Origin: Pseudomonadota bacterium
Lineage (GTDB): Bacteria; Pseudomonadota; Gammaproteobacteria; Acidiferrobacterales; Acidiferrobacteraceae
Assembly: GCA_021827145.1 (NCBI GenBank)
Contig: JAKAXK010000009.1
Coordinates: 1-42,423 of the forward strand
DNA: 42,423 nucleotides
Direction: 5' to 3'
This document shows, piece after piece, positions 22,133-30,080 of the stretch. Both the position numbers and the translations under genes were made by a program. Numbering within the stretch: the first letter of the stretch is position 1; each line of letters opens with the position of its first letter. The notes under the pieces are model-generated. The model saw only the letters and a list, made by a program, of their open reading frames with translations. It was not told where the DNA came from and ran no database searches.

Positions 22133-23596
22133 CTACCACTCGAAGGCCGGATCGGCGAGCAGGGCCACGGTGAAATCGACGCCAAATCCCGTGACATCCG
22201 AGGGAATCGCGCCGAGCCCCCCTTTGTGGCGCCCGGCCGAGAGATCCAGATGGACCCAGGTCGGATCGTGAGCGATGAAGCGCTTCAGGAACAGTGCTGC
22301 CAGGATGTGATCGGCCTCGCCTTCGAGCGTGCATTGCTTGACGTCGGCGATGTCGCTTTTCAGGTCGGCGCTGTAGTCGTCCTCGAGCGGGAAGGGCCAT
22401 ACGCGCTCGCCGCTCGTGCGGCCGACCTCGATGAGCCGTGGGATGAGCGCCGTACGGTTCGTGAAGACGCCCGTCATGCGCGTCCCGAGGGCGTAGACGC
22501 AGGCGCCCGTGAGGGTTGCGTAGTCGATAATGAGGCCCGGCCGCTCGCGGGAGGCGAGCACCAGGGTGTCGGCGAGCACCATGCGCCCCTCCGCATCCGT
22601 GTGCACGACCTCTATGGTCGTGCCGTCGGCGGCGCGCACGACCTCGTTGGGCCGATAGCTTGCGGGACCGATGGCGTTCTCGGCGATGGCCAGGTAGCAA
22701 TCGACTTGGAAGGGCACCTGCAAGCGCGCGAGCGCCGACAGTGTCCCCAGGGCTACGGCGCTGCCGGCCATGTCCTCGTGCATCCCATACATGTGGCGTG
22801 CGGGCTTCAGGTTGACGCCGCCGGTATCGAAGCAAATCCCTTTGCCGACCAGGGCTACGGGGGGTTTCAGGGCCTTGCGTGGGGTGTAGCGTAGGTGCAC
22901 GATGCCCGAGCCGACCGCGCGCGTGCGCGTCACCGCCAGAAAGGCGCCGGCACCGAGTGCAGCCAGACGCTTTTCGTCCAGAAAGCGTAGGCGCCAGCCG
23001 TTCTCGGTGGCGAGCTTCTTGACCCGTTTTACGTACTGGGCAGGCCCAAGCTCGTTTTCCGGGAGCACGGACAGGGCCCGCGCCAGATGGTTGCCGTAGG
23101 CGCTGGCCCGCAAGGCCGCATCGCCAGGATCCGTGCCATAGACGTCGATGGCGGTCAGCAGGGCGTCACGGCGTTCGGCCTGCCATGACGGCAAGGGCGC
23201 TTGCGCGTAGACGGCACGCACGAGGGTTCGGACTGTCTCCTGGTGCGCGTCGCCCTCGAGCCCCAGGGCGAGCAGGGCGGCTTTCGTGACCCCCGGCCGG
23301 AATCTCGTGAGGCGGCGGGCGAGCTCAAGGCGCGCAAACGGGCTCAGGGTCTCGTCGGCGAACCCCAGGGCGAGCTGCGTGCCGGCCTCATCCGGCGCCT
23401 CGGTGAGGAAGGTCGCGCCCGGCTTCACCGTGATCCCCTGCGTCTTCAGACGCTTTTGCAGGACATCGCCGAAGGGGGCCTGGGCGAGATCCGCGATCCC
23501 GCGCACGATGAGGGCGATGTGCTGATAGGCGGCAAGGCCGGTCGTGATCTGGGCGGTTTTCCTGTAGCGTACGCGCGGGACCTTGAATGTCATCAT
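22133..23596 (-). CDS. M17 leucyl aminopeptidase family protein
   Basis: This 487-residue cytosolic peptidase has the M17 metal and catalytic residues: VGKGICFDTGGVNLKP (Lys and Asp), MHEDMAGSA, HTDAEGRMVLADTL (Asp, Glu and catalytic Arg), and LTGACVYALGTRMTGVFTN. M17 enzymes remove N-terminal Leu and other residues with two metal ions. The N-terminal domain (about 1-170) is diverged from PepA, so I give no pepA symbol. AAGGAAAGG precedes the ATG. It is divergent from pdhA with 116 nt between. Confidence 0.93.
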   Translation of the reverse strand: MMTFKVPRVRYRKTAQITTGLAAYQHIALIVRGIADLAQAPFGDVLQKRLKTQGITVKPGATFLTEAPDEAGTQLALGFADETLSPFARLELARRLTRFRPGVTKAALLALGLEGDAHQETVRTLVRAVYAQAPLPSWQAERRDALLTAIDVYGTDPGDAALRASAYGNHLARALSVLPENELGPAQYVKRVKKLATENGWRLRFLDEKRLAALGAGAFLAVTRTRAVGSGIVHLRYTPRKALKPPVALVGKGICFDTGGVNLKPARHMYGMHEDMAGSAVALGTLSALARLQVPFQVDCYLAIAENAIGPASYRPNEVVRAADGTTIEVVHTDAEGRMVLADTLVLASRERPGLIIDYATLTGACVYALGTRMTGVFTNRTALIPRLIEVGRTSGERVWPFPLEDDYSADLKSDIADVKQCTLEGEADHILAALFLKRFIAHDPTWVHLDLSAGRHKGGLGAIPSDVTGFGVDFTVALLADPAFEW

Positions 23597-23604
23597 GCCT
23601 TTCC

Positions 23605-23633
23605 TTGACCTCTCGTCATAAAACCCCGATCAT
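23605..23633 (+). promoter_or_regulatory. Candidate sigma-70 promoter for the pyruvate dehydrogenase operon
   Basis: TTGACC (23605-23610), a 17-nt spacer and GATCAT (23628-23633) form a plausible promoter, with a start near 23640 and a leader of about 73 nt before pdhA. The -10 is only moderate. No clear operator dyad stands out in the leader. Confidence 0.4.
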
Positions 23634-23712
23634 ACCTCCGCGCTCGGGCCTGGCGCACGGGCCGTCTGTGTCTGGGGCTCAGGCGAGCCCCACTCAAATA
23701 AACAGGAAAGAA

Positions 23713-24726
23713 ATGAACGCAAGCGATCAGAAACGCCTGTTGCGCGAGATGATTTTCTACCGCCGGTTCGAGGAGCGCTCGTTCGAGGCCTACATGGAGC
23801 GCAAGATCGGCGGTTTCCTGCACCTCTATTCGGGGCAGGAGGCGATAGCCACCGGGGTGCTGGAGAGGGCGCACTGTGGCTCCGACTACGTCATAACGGG
23901 TTACCGCGACCATGTCCACGCCCTCAAGGCCGGTGCCCCGGCGCGCGAAGTCATGGCCGAACTGTATGGCAAGGAGACCGGGTCGAGCCGTGGTCGCGGC
24001 GGATCCATGCATATATTCGATCCGACGGTGAATTTCATGGGTGGCTATGCTTTGGTCGGTCAACCCTTCCCCTTGGCCGCAGGACTCGCGCTCGCGTGTA
24101 AGCATAAGGGTACGGATCAGATCGCGATCTGTTTCCTTGGCGATGGTGCCAATAATCAGGGCACTTTCCACGAGACGATGAATATGGCCTCGGTCTGGAA
24201 GCTGCCGGTGCTCTTTGTTTGCGAGAACAACCTGTACGCCATCGGCACCCGTATTGACCGCTCGACGGCCGTGACCGACCAGTATAAGCGGGTCGCCGCC
24301 TATAATATCCCGAGCAGCCAGCACGACGGCCAGGACATCGATATCGTCATGGCCGCGGCCACCGATGCCATCGCCCATGTGCGCAGTGGCAAAGGCCCCT
24401 ATTTCATAGAATTCCTGACCTATCGTCAGAGAGGCCATTCGATGTCGGATTCGAACGCCTACCGTTCGAAGGAAGAAGAGCGGCTGTGGATGGAGCGCGA
24501 TCCGCTCAAGATCTACGGCGACCGCCTCAAGAAGGCGAAGGTTCTAACCGAGAAGGACATTGCCGCCATGGAGAAGTCGGTGCTCGAGGAGATCGAGAAC
24601 GACATCGTACGTTTTGCCGAGGAGAGCCCGGATCCGCGCGTGGAAGATTTGAATAAGTACTGCCTCGACGACCAGCCGGATCCGCGCTGGATCGGGCCGC
24701 TTGCGCAAGGGGAGCACCATGGCTGA
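23713..24726 (+). CDS. pdhA: Pyruvate dehydrogenase E1 component, alpha subunit
   Basis: I set the start at the ATG at 23713 (337 residues, MNASDQKRLLREMIFYRRFEE) with AGGAAAG before it; the track ORF begins further upstream in non-coding sequence. It is the alpha subunit of the heterotetrameric E1 that decarboxylates pyruvate with thiamine diphosphate. The ThDP motif GDGANNQGTFHETMNMASVWKLPVLFVCENN and the phosphorylation-loop-like YRQRGHSMSDSNAYR are present. The sequence could also fit an acetoin dehydrogenase E1. The fused E2-E3 next door and the general layout favour pyruvate. It overlaps pdhB by 8 nt. Confidence 0.95.
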   Translation: MNASDQKRLLREMIFYRRFEERSFEAYMERKIGGFLHLYSGQEAIATGVLERAHCGSDYVITGYRDHVHALKAGAPAREVMAELYGKETGSSRGRGGSMHIFDPTVNFMGGYALVGQPFPLAAGLALACKHKGTDQIAICFLGDGANNQGTFHETMNMASVWKLPVLFVCENNLYAIGTRIDRSTAVTDQYKRVAAYNIPSSQHDGQDIDIVMAAATDAIAHVRSGKGPYFIEFLTYRQRGHSMSDSNAYRSKEEERLWMERDPLKIYGDRLKKAKVLTEKDIAAMEKSVLEEIENDIVRFAEESPDPRVEDLNKYCLDDQPDPRWIGPLAQGEHHG

Positions 24727-25699
24727 GATCGCGTACTGGGAAGCTATACGGCGCGCGCACGACGAGGAGCTTGCGCATGATCGCATGGTGATCGCCATGG
24801 GCGAGGACATCGGTGTGGCGGGCGGGACGTATAAGGCGACCTCTGGGCTGTATCAAAAATATGGCGCGGATCGGATTATCGATACACCCATCTCCGAGAA
24901 CTCGTATACGGGGATCGGGATAGGTGCGTCCATGGCCGGCATGCGTCCCATTATCGAGATCATGTCCATCAACTTCGCGTTGCTGGCGCTCGATACGCTC
25001 ATAAACGCTGCGGCCAAGATCCGCTATATGTCGGGCGGCCGGGCGTCCTGTCCGATCGTGATGCGCACCCCTGGGGGCACCGCGCATCAGCTGGCGGCCC
25101 AGCACTCGGCGCGTCTTGCGCGCATGTTCATGAGCACGCCAGGCCTTCGGGTCGTGACCCCGCGCGGACCGCTCGACGCCTATGGCATGTTGAAATCCGC
25201 GGTGCGGTGCAACGATCCCGTCATCATCATCGAGCATGAAAGCATGTACAACATGCGCGGCGAGGTCCCGGACGAGGAGACCTTCCGCCCGCTCGAAGGC
25301 GCGGAGATCGTGCGCGCCGGGACCGACGTTACCTTGATCGGTTACAATTACAGCGTGCACCTCTGTCTGGCAGCGGCCGACAAGCTCGCCGCCATGGGCG
25401 TAGCGGCCGAAGTCCTGGATCTGCGCGCCCTGCGGCCGATCGACCGGGACACGATCCGGCGCTCGGTCGAAAAGACGCACAAGGTGGTTATCGCCGAGGA
25501 AGACGAGGCGACGGTCGGCGTGGGCGCGGAGATCATATCGGTCATTATCGAGGAATGCTTCTTTGCGCTCGATGCGCAACCCGTGCGCGTGCACGCGGCG
25601 GACGTCCCGGTCCCCTACAACCGCCAGATGGAAAAGGCGGCCATCCCGAATGCCGACGATGTGTTGGCAGCTGCGCTCAAGGTTTTGGGCCGCGTCTGA
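24719..25699 (+). CDS. pdhB: Pyruvate dehydrogenase E1 component, beta subunit
   Basis: I use the ATG at 24719 (326 residues, MAEIAYWEAIRRAHDEEL), which follows GGGGAG; the track's upstream start is not needed. The subunit completes the E1 active site. It has the characteristic VAGGTYKATSGLYQKYG, DTPISENSYTGIGIGASMAGMRPI, SARLARMFMSTPGLRVVTP and the C-terminal E1-beta transketolase domain with DLRALRPIDRDTI. The 8-nt overlap with pdhA implies coupled translation. The E2-E3 fusion starts 41 nt downstream. Confidence 0.95.
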   Translation: MAEIAYWEAIRRAHDEELAHDRMVIAMGEDIGVAGGTYKATSGLYQKYGADRIIDTPISENSYTGIGIGASMAGMRPIIEIMSINFALLALDTLINAAAKIRYMSGGRASCPIVMRTPGGTAHQLAAQHSARLARMFMSTPGLRVVTPRGPLDAYGMLKSAVRCNDPVIIIEHESMYNMRGEVPDEETFRPLEGAEIVRAGTDVTLIGYNYSVHLCLAAADKLAAMGVAAEVLDLRALRPIDRDTIRRSVEKTHKVVIAEEDEATVGVGAEIISVIIEECFFALDAQPVRVHAADVPVPYNRQMEKAAIPNADDVLAAALKVLGRV

Positions 25700-25740
25700 C
25701 GGCTCTGGCCCGACCCTCTTTGTTAGCATAGGAAGCCACT

Positions 25741-28700
25741 ATGGCCGAGCCGTTTCTCATAAAGATGCCGCAGCTTTCGGACACGATGTCTGAAGGCACG
25801 ATCGTTTCCTGGGAAAAGGCGATCGGGGATTTCATTAAGCGTGGCACCGTGGTGGCGACCGTGGAGACCGACAAGGCCATCATGGATGTCGAGGTGTTCC
25901 GCGAGGGTTATCTCTCCGGGCCGCTGGCAGCGGTCGGCGCCGCGATCCCGGTCGGCACCCCGATTGCCGCGCTCGTGGGCGAAGCGACGGCGGTGACGGA
26001 CATGCATGCGGCCGCGCCGCCGACGGCGCAGCCGGTCGTGCCCGCCGCCGTCGAGGTGCCCGCGGGTCAGGCGATCCTGATGCCGCAACTCTCGGATACC
26101 ATGACCGAAGGGACTCTGGTGTCCTGGGAAAAGGCGATCGGGGATTTCATTAAGCGTGGCACCGTGGTGGCGACTGTGGAGACCGACAAGGCCATCATGG
26201 ATGTCGAGGTGTTCCGCGAGGGTTATCTCTCCGGGCCGCAGGCCAGTGCCGGGCAGGTCGTTCCCGTGGGGCAGCCGATCGCTTTTCTGGTCGCCGATGC
26301 CAAAGAGGTGACGGAGAGCGCCTTGGCGCCGAGCGCAGTCGTGGCCGCCAAGGATGCACCCGCGCCCTTTGCGCCGGTGCCCTCCGGAAGCGTGCAAGCC
26401 AAGACCCGGGCACCGGCGATGCCGCAGGGAGCGACGCCGGCGCCGCGGCCTCGCAAGGGGACGGCGACGCCTTACGCGCGGCAACTCGCGGGCGCCCATG
26501 GTATCGATATCAATAGTCTGGCGGCGGGGACCGGCCCCGCCGGATGCATCACCGGCGCCGATGTGGCCGGTGCCGGCGGCGGGCCACGCGTCCAGGCCAA
26601 ACGGATCTTTCAGGTGCCGGGGGTCGGGCGCCCCATGGACAGCATGGAAAAGGCGGTCAGCCAGAACATGGAGTACTCGCTGTCCATGCCCTTGTTCCGC
26701 GTCACGGTCCACGTCGATCCGGCACGGCTTGGCCACACCGCCAAGGACCTCAAGGTGTCGCTCACCGTGTTACTCGCCGCGGCCGCCGCGCGCGCCATAG
26801 AACGTCACCCACGCGTGAACGCCGTCTATCAGCACGAGGATCGCATCGTCGAACGCGCGCAGATCGATGTCGGGCTTGCGGTCGAGACCGAGGGGATGGG
26901 GCTTGTGGTGCCAGTGTTACGGAATGTCCTGGCACGGTCGGTGGAGGAGTTGAACACCCAGTGGAAGGATCTCGTGGCACGCGCCCGCTTGAAGCGATTG
27001 AAGCCCGATGAGTATTCGAATCCAACGTTCACCATCTCGAACATGGGTATGCTGGGTGTCGCCCAGTTCGACGCCATTCCCGTGCCTGGGACCTCGGCGA
27101 TCTTTGCCATCGCGAGCACCCAGCCGCACGGCATGCCGGTGACCATGACCGCCGACCATAGGATCGTCAATGGCGCCGAGGCCGCCAAGTTCCTGAATAC
27201 CTTCAAGGGGCTGGTCGAAGATCCGACGTGGCTGTTGACGTCAGCGGGGCCGGCGGCTGCGGCGCGTAGTGCGCAGACCGCCACGACCCGCGCCGAGCGA
27301 CCTGTTCCTGGGGCCTTGCCGTCGGATACCAGCGCCTATGACTGCGATGTGCTAGTCATAGGCGGAGGGCCTGGCGGTGAGGACTGCGCGCGCGAACTCG
27401 TGGATCATGGGCGGCGGGTGGTCATGGTCAACGACGCCCCGTTTCCGGGTGGCGAGTGTCTTTGGCGCGGCTGCATTCCGTCGAAGGCGTGGCGCGCGGC
27501 GGCCGACCGCATCCGCGATCGCCGTCACGACGGAGATCTCGGGGTGGCCAATACCGCGGAGCCCGCGCTCGACTGGTCACGCCTTGATGCCATGCGCAAG
27601 CGTGTGCTCACGACGCGCGGTGAGATGGCCCTCAAAACCGACAGGGGCGTGCGCATCGACGTGCGCGAGGGCTTCGCCTATTTCGATTCCGACCATAGTG
27701 CGGTCATCGTGCCCGTGGAGGGCGCGGACCCTTACGAGCGGCGGGCCCCGAAGTCGGCTGCGCCCGGCCAGCGCATCACCTTTGCCAGCGCCGTCATCGC
27801 GACGGGCGCCCCGCCTTTCGTGCCGCCCATCCCTGGGGCCGATAGTCCGGGGGTCTTGACCTCGGATACGGTGTGGAAGCTCGAGAGGCCGCCCAAGCAT
27901 CTCGTGATCGTGGGTGCTGGCGCCATCGGGCTTGAGATGGCGCAGATCTTCGTCGACTTTGGCTGCGAGGTCACGGTGTTGGAGGCGCGCGACCGGGTGC
28001 TCCCCGAGGTCGAGGCCGAGGTGGCCACACAGCTTGCCGCTTTGCTCGCCAAAGAAGCGCGTCTGTCGGTCGTCACGTCAGCCCAGGTGCAGGGTATCGA
28101 GGGTGCCCCGGGCTCAATCACGGTGCGTTACGCCGTCGGCGCCGATGCGCGCGTGGCGCAGGCGGATTATGTGTTGCTGGCGACCGGCAAGCGCCCGGTC
28201 ACAGAGCCCCTGGCGCTGGCGCGGGCCGGTGTCGCCACCGACCGTGGCGTCATTACCGTCAATGAGCGCTGTCAGACGAACGTCCCGCATATTTTCGCGG
28301 TGGGCGACGTGGTGGGGGGCTATATGCTTGCCCATACGGCCGGCCACCAGGGGCGGGTGGCGGCCCAGACCTTGCTCGGCCACGAGGCGGCGTATGAGGA
28401 ACACAAGGACTGCGGTGTGATTTTCACGCGGCCGCAGGCGGCGTTCGTCGGTGTGTCGGCGGAGCAGGCGCGCGCCCAAGGTCTGGACCCGGTCGAGATC
28501 AAGGTACCTTTCTCGATAGACGCCAAGGCCATGATCACGGGCGAGACCGCGGGCTTTATCAAGATGGTGGCCGATCGCGCCACGCGACGCATCGTCGGCG
28601 TGCATTTTCTGGCCGACCATGCCGATACCCTGATCGGCTCGGCGGTGCTTATGGTGAGCGCCGGCCTCACCCTAGAACAGGTAGGTTCGGCAATCCATCC

Positions 28701-28785
28701 GCATCCGACGCAGACGGAACTCTTCGGGGATCTCGCCCGACGATTGCTCGCGCGCTTGAGGAGAACGGCGCGTGCCACGAGTTGA
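25741..28785 (+). CDS. Fused pyruvate dehydrogenase E2 (dihydrolipoyl acetyltransferase) and E3 (dihydrolipoyl dehydrogenase)
   Basis: One 1014-residue frame holds both enzymes. Lipoyl domains lie at about 1-80 and 106-185, each with VETDKAIMD (Lys45 and Lys150). A peripheral-subunit-binding domain at about 238-275 reads TPYARQLAGAHGIDINSLAAGTGPAGCI. The acetyltransferase core spans about 287-505; its active-site motif is DHRIVNG (His473), with Asn477 where DHRxxDG is usual. A 25-residue Ala/Thr/Pro linker follows, then E3 from about 531. E3 shows FAD motif GGGPGG, redox pair CLWRGC (Cys573/Cys578, usually CLNVGC), NAD motif GAGAIG, and HPHPTQTE with the catalytic His-Glu pair. The complex would channel acetyl groups from E1 to CoA. 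No separate E3 gene lies in the window. Both halves read cleanly in one frame, so this is not a frameshift artefact. Confidence 0.95.
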   Translation: MAEPFLIKMPQLSDTMSEGTIVSWEKAIGDFIKRGTVVATVETDKAIMDVEVFREGYLSGPLAAVGAAIPVGTPIAALVGEATAVTDMHAAAPPTAQPVVPAAVEVPAGQAILMPQLSDTMTEGTLVSWEKAIGDFIKRGTVVATVETDKAIMDVEVFREGYLSGPQASAGQVVPVGQPIAFLVADAKEVTESALAPSAVVAAKDAPAPFAPVPSGSVQAKTRAPAMPQGATPAPRPRKGTATPYARQLAGAHGIDINSLAAGTGPAGCITGADVAGAGGGPRVQAKRIFQVPGVGRPMDSMEKAVSQNMEYSLSMPLFRVTVHVDPARLGHTAKDLKVSLTVLLAAAAARAIERHPRVNAVYQHEDRIVERAQIDVGLAVETEGMGLVVPVLRNVLARSVEELNTQWKDLVARARLKRLKPDEYSNPTFTISNMGMLGVAQFDAIPVPGTSAIFAIASTQPHGMPVTMTADHRIVNGAEAAKFLNTFKGLVEDPTWLLTSAGPAAAARSAQTATTRAERPVPGALPSDTSAYDCDVLVIGGGPGGEDCARELVDHGRRVVMVNDAPFPGGECLWRGCIPSKAWRAAADRIRDRRHDGDLGVANTAEPALDWSRLDAMRKRVLTTRGEMALKTDRGVRIDVREGFAYFDSDHSAVIVPVEGADPYERRAPKSAAPGQRITFASAVIATGAPPFVPPIPGADSPGVLTSDTVWKLERPPKHLVIVGAGAIGLEMAQIFVDFGCEVTVLEARDRVLPEVEAEVATQLAALLAKEARLSVVTSAQVQGIEGAPGSITVRYAVGADARVAQADYVLLATGKRPVTEPLALARAGVATDRGVITVNERCQTNVPHIFAVGDVVGGYMLAHTAGHQGRVAAQTLLGHEAAYEEHKDCGVIFTRPQAAFVGVSAEQARAQGLDPVEIKVPFSIDAKAMITGETAGFIKMVADRATRRIVGVHFLADHADTLIGSAVLMVSAGLTLEQVGSAIHPHPTQTELFGDLARRLLARLRRTARATS
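25807..25924 (+). repeat. Lipoyl-domain DNA repeat, copy 1
   Basis: This 118-bp stretch matches 26122-26239 at 117 of 118 bases; the only mismatch I found is base 25860 (C) versus 26175 (T). The 315-bp offset is exactly 105 codons. Sequence outside the block diverges more, so the two copies were duplicated or converted recently. Confidence 0.9.
26122..26239 (+). repeat. Lipoyl-domain DNA repeat, copy 2
   Basis: Second copy of the 118-bp near-identical block, encoding the second lipoyl domain around Lys150. The match stops at 26240, where A replaces the T at 25925. Confidence 0.9.
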
Positions 28786-28797
28786 GGGGGTGTCCCT

Positions 28798-30009
28798 ATG
28801 AGTGACGTAAAGAAGGTTGTACTGGCCTACTCCGGGGGGCTCGACACCTCGGTGATCCTGCAGTGGCTCATCGAGCACTACGGCTGCGAGGTCGTGACGT
28901 TCACGGCTGATATCGGCCAGGGCGAGGAACTCGAGCCGGCGCGCGAGAAGGCCCGTGCGGCCGGGGTGCGTGAGATCTATATCGATGATCTGAAGGAGGA
29001 GTTCGCGCGCGATTTCGTGTTCCCGATGTTTCGTGCCAACGCCCTTTACGAGGGGGAGTACCTGCTCGGCACGTCCATCGCGCGCCCCTTGATTGCCAAG
29101 CGCCAGATCGAGATCGCGCGCGAGACCGGCGCCGACGCGGTCGCGCATGGCGCCACTGGCAAGGGTAACGATCAGGTGCGCTTCGAGCTCGGGTATTTCG
29201 CCCTGAACCCCGATATTCGAGTCATCGCCCCCTGGCGGGAATGGGATTTGAATTCGCGCGAACGTCTCCTGGCCTATGCGGAGAGCCATGGCATCTCCGT
29301 CGAGCACAAGCGCAAGGGCGCCTCGCCATACTCCATGGATGCCAATCTGCTCCATATCTCCTACGAGGGCGGTATCCTCGAGGATCCCTGGCAGGAACCG
29401 GAGGCTTCGATGTGGCGTTGGACCTGCGCCCCGGAAGAAGCCCCTGATGAACCGCAGTGGATTGAGTTGACGTATACGCGCGGGGATGTGACGGCGATCG
29501 ACGGCATCCCCCTGTCGCCGGCGCAGGTGTTGGCCACCCTGAATGAGGCCGGCGGGCGTCACGGCATCGGACGCCTGGACTTGGTCGAGAACCGCTATGT
29601 GGGCATCAAGTCGCGCGGCTGCTACGAGACGCCGGGCGGGACCATTTTGCTGCGCGCCCATCGCGCCATGGAGTCGCTCACGCTGGATCGGGAAGTCGCC
29701 CACCTGAAAGACGATCTGATGCCGCGCTATGCAGCCCTGATCTACAATGGCTACTGGTGGAGCCCGGAACGCAAGCTTCTTCAGGAACTTATTGATAAAT
29801 CACAGGAAACAGTGAATGGCCGGGTACGGCTCAAGCTCTTCAAGGGGCAGGCTTCGGTGGTCGGGCGGGAGTCGGCCAGCGACTCGCTCTTCGATCCGGC
29901 CATCGCCACTTTCGAGGATGACGGCGGGCGTTACAACCAGGGTGACGCCACGGGCTTCATCCGCTTGACCGCCCTGCGTTTACGGACCGCGGCGCGCCTG
30001 CGCAAATAA
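28798..30009 (+). CDS. argG: Argininosuccinate synthase
   Basis: ArgG joins citrulline and aspartate with ATP to make argininosuccinate. The 403-residue protein has the N-type ATP loop [38 protein letters not shown] and the conserved [22 protein letters not shown]. The ATG follows GAGGGGGTG. It sits 12 nt after the E2-E3 gene on the same strand with no terminator between, so it is probably transcribed with the pyruvate dehydrogenase genes. That is unusual company for an arginine gene; argD and argF are elsewhere in the window. Confidence 0.97.
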   Translation: MSDVKKVVLAYSGGLDTSVILQWLIEHYGCEVVTFTADIGQGEELEPAREKARAAGVREIYIDDLKEEFARDFVFPMFRANALYEGEYLLGTSIARPLIAKRQIEIARETGADAVAHGATGKGNDQVRFELGYFALNPDIRVIAPWREWDLNSRERLLAYAESHGISVEHKRKGASPYSMDANLLHISYEGGILEDPWQEPEASMWRWTCAPEEAPDEPQWIELTYTRGDVTAIDGIPLSPAQVLATLNEAGGRHGIGRLDLVENRYVGIKSRGCYETPGGTILLRAHRAMESLTLDREVAHLKDDLMPRYAALIYNGYWWSPERKLLQELIDKSQETVNGRVRLKLFKGQASVVGRESASDSLFDPAIATFEDDGGRYNQGDATGFIRLTALRLRTAARLRK

Positions 30010-30029
30010 AGCGCATAAATTTCGGCTTG

Positions 30030-30045
30030 TGGCATAACCCTTGCA
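30030..30045 (+). promoter_or_regulatory. Candidate sigma-54 promoter for the membrane histidine kinase
   Basis: TGGCATAACCCTTGCA matches the sigma-54 consensus TGGCAC-N5-TTGCA, with GG and GC ten bases apart as required. The start would be near 30056, 25 nt before the kinase GTG at 30081. Enhancer-binding sites would fall inside argG; none is obvious. Confidence 0.65.
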
Positions 30046-30080
30046 CCTATCCGTAGGGAGAGGATGCAGGGGAGCGGGAC

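Noticed and set aside
25741-28785. Frameshift or misassembly joining separate aceF and lpd genes
   Set aside because: Frame is unbroken, the linker is a plausible Ala/Thr/Pro hinge, and no start codon with a ribosome site or stop remnant lies near the junction.
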